The notes beneath the pieces were generated by a model, which saw only the letters and a list, made by a program, of their open reading frames with translations, did no database searches and had not been told where the DNA came from. A stretch of DNA of 45,592 nt from Actinomycetota bacterium (GTDB taxonomy: Bacteria; Actinomycetota; Acidimicrobiia; IMCC26256; PALSA-610), in assembly GCA_005773635.1 (NCBI GenBank), contig SXHN01000079.1:100568-146159 (forward strand). Direction: 5' to 3'. Position numbers and translations under genes: made by a program. Positions within the stretch are counted from its first letter, which is position 1; each line of letters starts with the position of its first letter. Shown one piece after another: positions 43,962 through 45,592 of the stretch.

Positions 43962-44639
43962 TTATGAAGCTGCGCTGAGTTGGCCCACTGCAACGTAGAG
44001 ATGCTTCGCGATTTCGCGTGAGATGCTGTGGCGACCCGATGAGGTCGAGACGGTGGTTGCGGTATCGCTGTGCGCAGTGATCCTTGCCGTCATCCCCGGC
44101 GTGAGTTGAGCTTCAGCGATCAGCCTCATGTGGTCGTCGTTAATTTCGAGGCGTTCGCTCACTCGGGTGACGACGACGTCGCCGATGGTCGCTTCCGACA
44201 GTGCGACCGTGAGGCGTTGATCACCTGCACGCAGAGTCCCGGGAATCGGGTTGCCGTGCGGGCAGGTGGCAGGGTCGCCGAGGAGCGCGATCAGTTTTTC
44301 TTCGACGTCGTCGGAAATGACGTGTTCCCACCGATCGGCCTCGCGGTGCACCTTTTCCCATTCAAGGCCGATGACGTCGACGAGCAATCGCTCGGCGAGT
44401 CGATGTCTGCGCACAACTTTGGTGGCGAGTTCACGGCCCATCGTTGTGAGCGACACGGTGCGATCGGCTTCGAGCTCTACGTAGCCCTGGTCGACCAATT
44501 TGCCGATGGCTTCCGAAACGGTGGGTGCTGAATATCCGAATCGTTCGACGAGCCGTGCGCGAATCACTCGGGTGCCTTCCTCTTCAAGTTCGAGGATGTT
44601 TTCGAGGTATTCCTCAGTCGAGTCGTGCATGTCCGCCAT
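43962..44639 (-). CDS. ideR: Iron-dependent repressor, DtxR/IdeR family
   Basis: 225 residues with three domains: winged HTH (MHDSTEEYLENILELEEEGTRVIRARLVERFGYSAPTVSEAIGKLVDQGYV), dimer/metal domain (RRHRLAERLLVDVIGLEWEKVHREADRWEHVISDDVEEKL, CPHGNPIPG) and a C-terminal SH3-like domain. CPHGNPIPG and the dimer-domain His/Glu residues fit IdeR or DtxR, though Mn-type MntR cannot be excluded. ATG 44639 (MADMHDSTEEY) is preferred over GTG 44645. A palindrome lies upstream and may be its own operator. Confidence 0.9.
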   Translation of the reverse strand: MADMHDSTEEYLENILELEEEGTRVIRARLVERFGYSAPTVSEAIGKLVDQGYVELEADRTVSLTTMGRELATKVVRRHRLAERLLVDVIGLEWEKVHREADRWEHVISDDVEEKLIALLGDPATCPHGNPIPGTLRAGDQRLTVALSEATIGDVVVTRVSERLEINDDHMRLIAEAQLTPGMTARITAHSDTATTVSTSSGRHSISREIAKHLYVAVGQLSAAS

Positions 44640-44661
44640 TGTCACTGAGCCTAGCGGTACC

Positions 44662-44681
44662 CAACTAAGGGCGCCCTAAAT
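44662..44681 (-). promoter_or_regulatory. Candidate metal-repressor operator (palindrome AGGGCGCCCT)
   Basis: The sequence CAACTAAGGGCGCCCTAAAT is nearly palindromic and ends 23 bp before the ideR start. DtxR-type boxes are A/T-rich 19-bp palindromes with TTAGG ends; this one has TAAGGG/CCCTAA flanks but a GC core, so only an autoregulatory operator of uncertain type is proposed. Confidence 0.35.
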
Positions 44682-44754
44682 TTGATGATTGGTGAATCAG
44701 CCCGGAAAACCCAGGCAAATTCACCAATGAAAGCGAATCGGATTGGTTGGTCTC

Positions 44755-44824
44755 GGGAGCAGTCCAGGAGCGAGGGACGAGCGAGATGGGTGCAGGGCTA
44801 CTCGCAGGGCCGGACGGAGTAGGC
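44755..44824 (+). repeat. Dispersed intergenic repeat, copy 2
   Basis: Matches 14794-14861: blocks 44765-44788 (CAGGAGCGAGGGACGAGC then GAGATG, one difference from copy 1) and 44809-44824 (GCCGGACGGAGTAGGC, identical), with a different 20-nt centre. It is 180 bp before the groEL start and in the same orientation as copy 1. Not part of a credible gene. Confidence 0.7.
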
Positions 44825-44874
44825 CCAATAGATAGGCCCAGATAATTAGCAGTCTCGGGGTGCGAGTGCCAGAA

Positions 44875-45592
<718 letters not shown>

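Overview
The window looks like a chromosomal segment from an actinobacterium, most probably of class Acidimicrobiia. Supporting signs are the gene order mfd - parvulin - mazG - eno - ftsB/divIC - DUF501 - ppx (as in mycobacteria), an adjacent Rv0501/Rv0502-like pair, a DUF3263 + LytR_C pair downstream of a tRNA, a PIN/TRAM - ispD - ispF - cysS - rlmB block, an F420-type oxidoreductase, GpgS, and frequent GTG starts with medium-high GC. The class assignment is an inference from gene order; no rRNA is present.

Layout. 1-9.3 kb (+): transcription-repair coupling (mfd, 5' end cut by the window), secretion chaperone, nucleotide sanitation, glycolysis, division and exopolyphosphatase genes. 9.3-14.8 kb: oligoribonuclease, an acetyltransferase, an acyltransferase/epimerase/enoyl-CoA hydratase operon and a MATE exporter. 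14.9-27.3 kb is more accessory: a tRNA-Leu, a decayed secreted-protein region, a SoxR-controlled ABC exporter with a cysteine-repeat secreted protein, a PPOX flavoprotein, tandem-GNAT and APH genes, a 13E12 protein that lost its HNH end, an HTH gene, and a five-gene Crp/NTF2/NTF2/LLM/DJ-1 operon. 27.4-33.3 kb (+): PIN/TRAM, a broken ECF sigma locus, isoprenoid genes ispD/ispF, cysS and rlmB. 33.4-39.8 kb: tRNA-Thr, DUF3263, LytR_C, a lipoprotein sugar dehydrogenase, an M20 hydrolase, glycerate kinase, a PhoX-like gene with an internal stop, and GpgS. 39.8-41.6 kb: a SAM-I riboswitch in front of a threonine-synthase-family enzyme translationally coupled to a ThiS/MoaD sulfur carrier. 41.6-45.6 kb: a conserved protein of unknown function, a multicopper oxidase, an IdeR-type regulator, and a CIRCE-controlled groEL cut by the window end.

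Most notable points. (1) The SAM riboswitch, ThrC homologue and sulfur carrier read together as a homocysteine/methionine module working from O-phosphohomoserine (MetM/MetO type), not as simple threonine synthesis. (2) The SoxR gene, a near-consensus SoxR box in a promoter with a 19-bp spacer, and the divergent ABC operon form a self-contained redox-responsive export unit. It is bounded on both sides by inverted copies of a ~50-bp palindromic element. (3) A ~60-bp intergenic repeat occurs upstream of groEL and beside the MATE gene. (4) Three genes are visibly decayed: the ECF sigma/propeller locus, the PhoX-like gene and the 13E12 gene.
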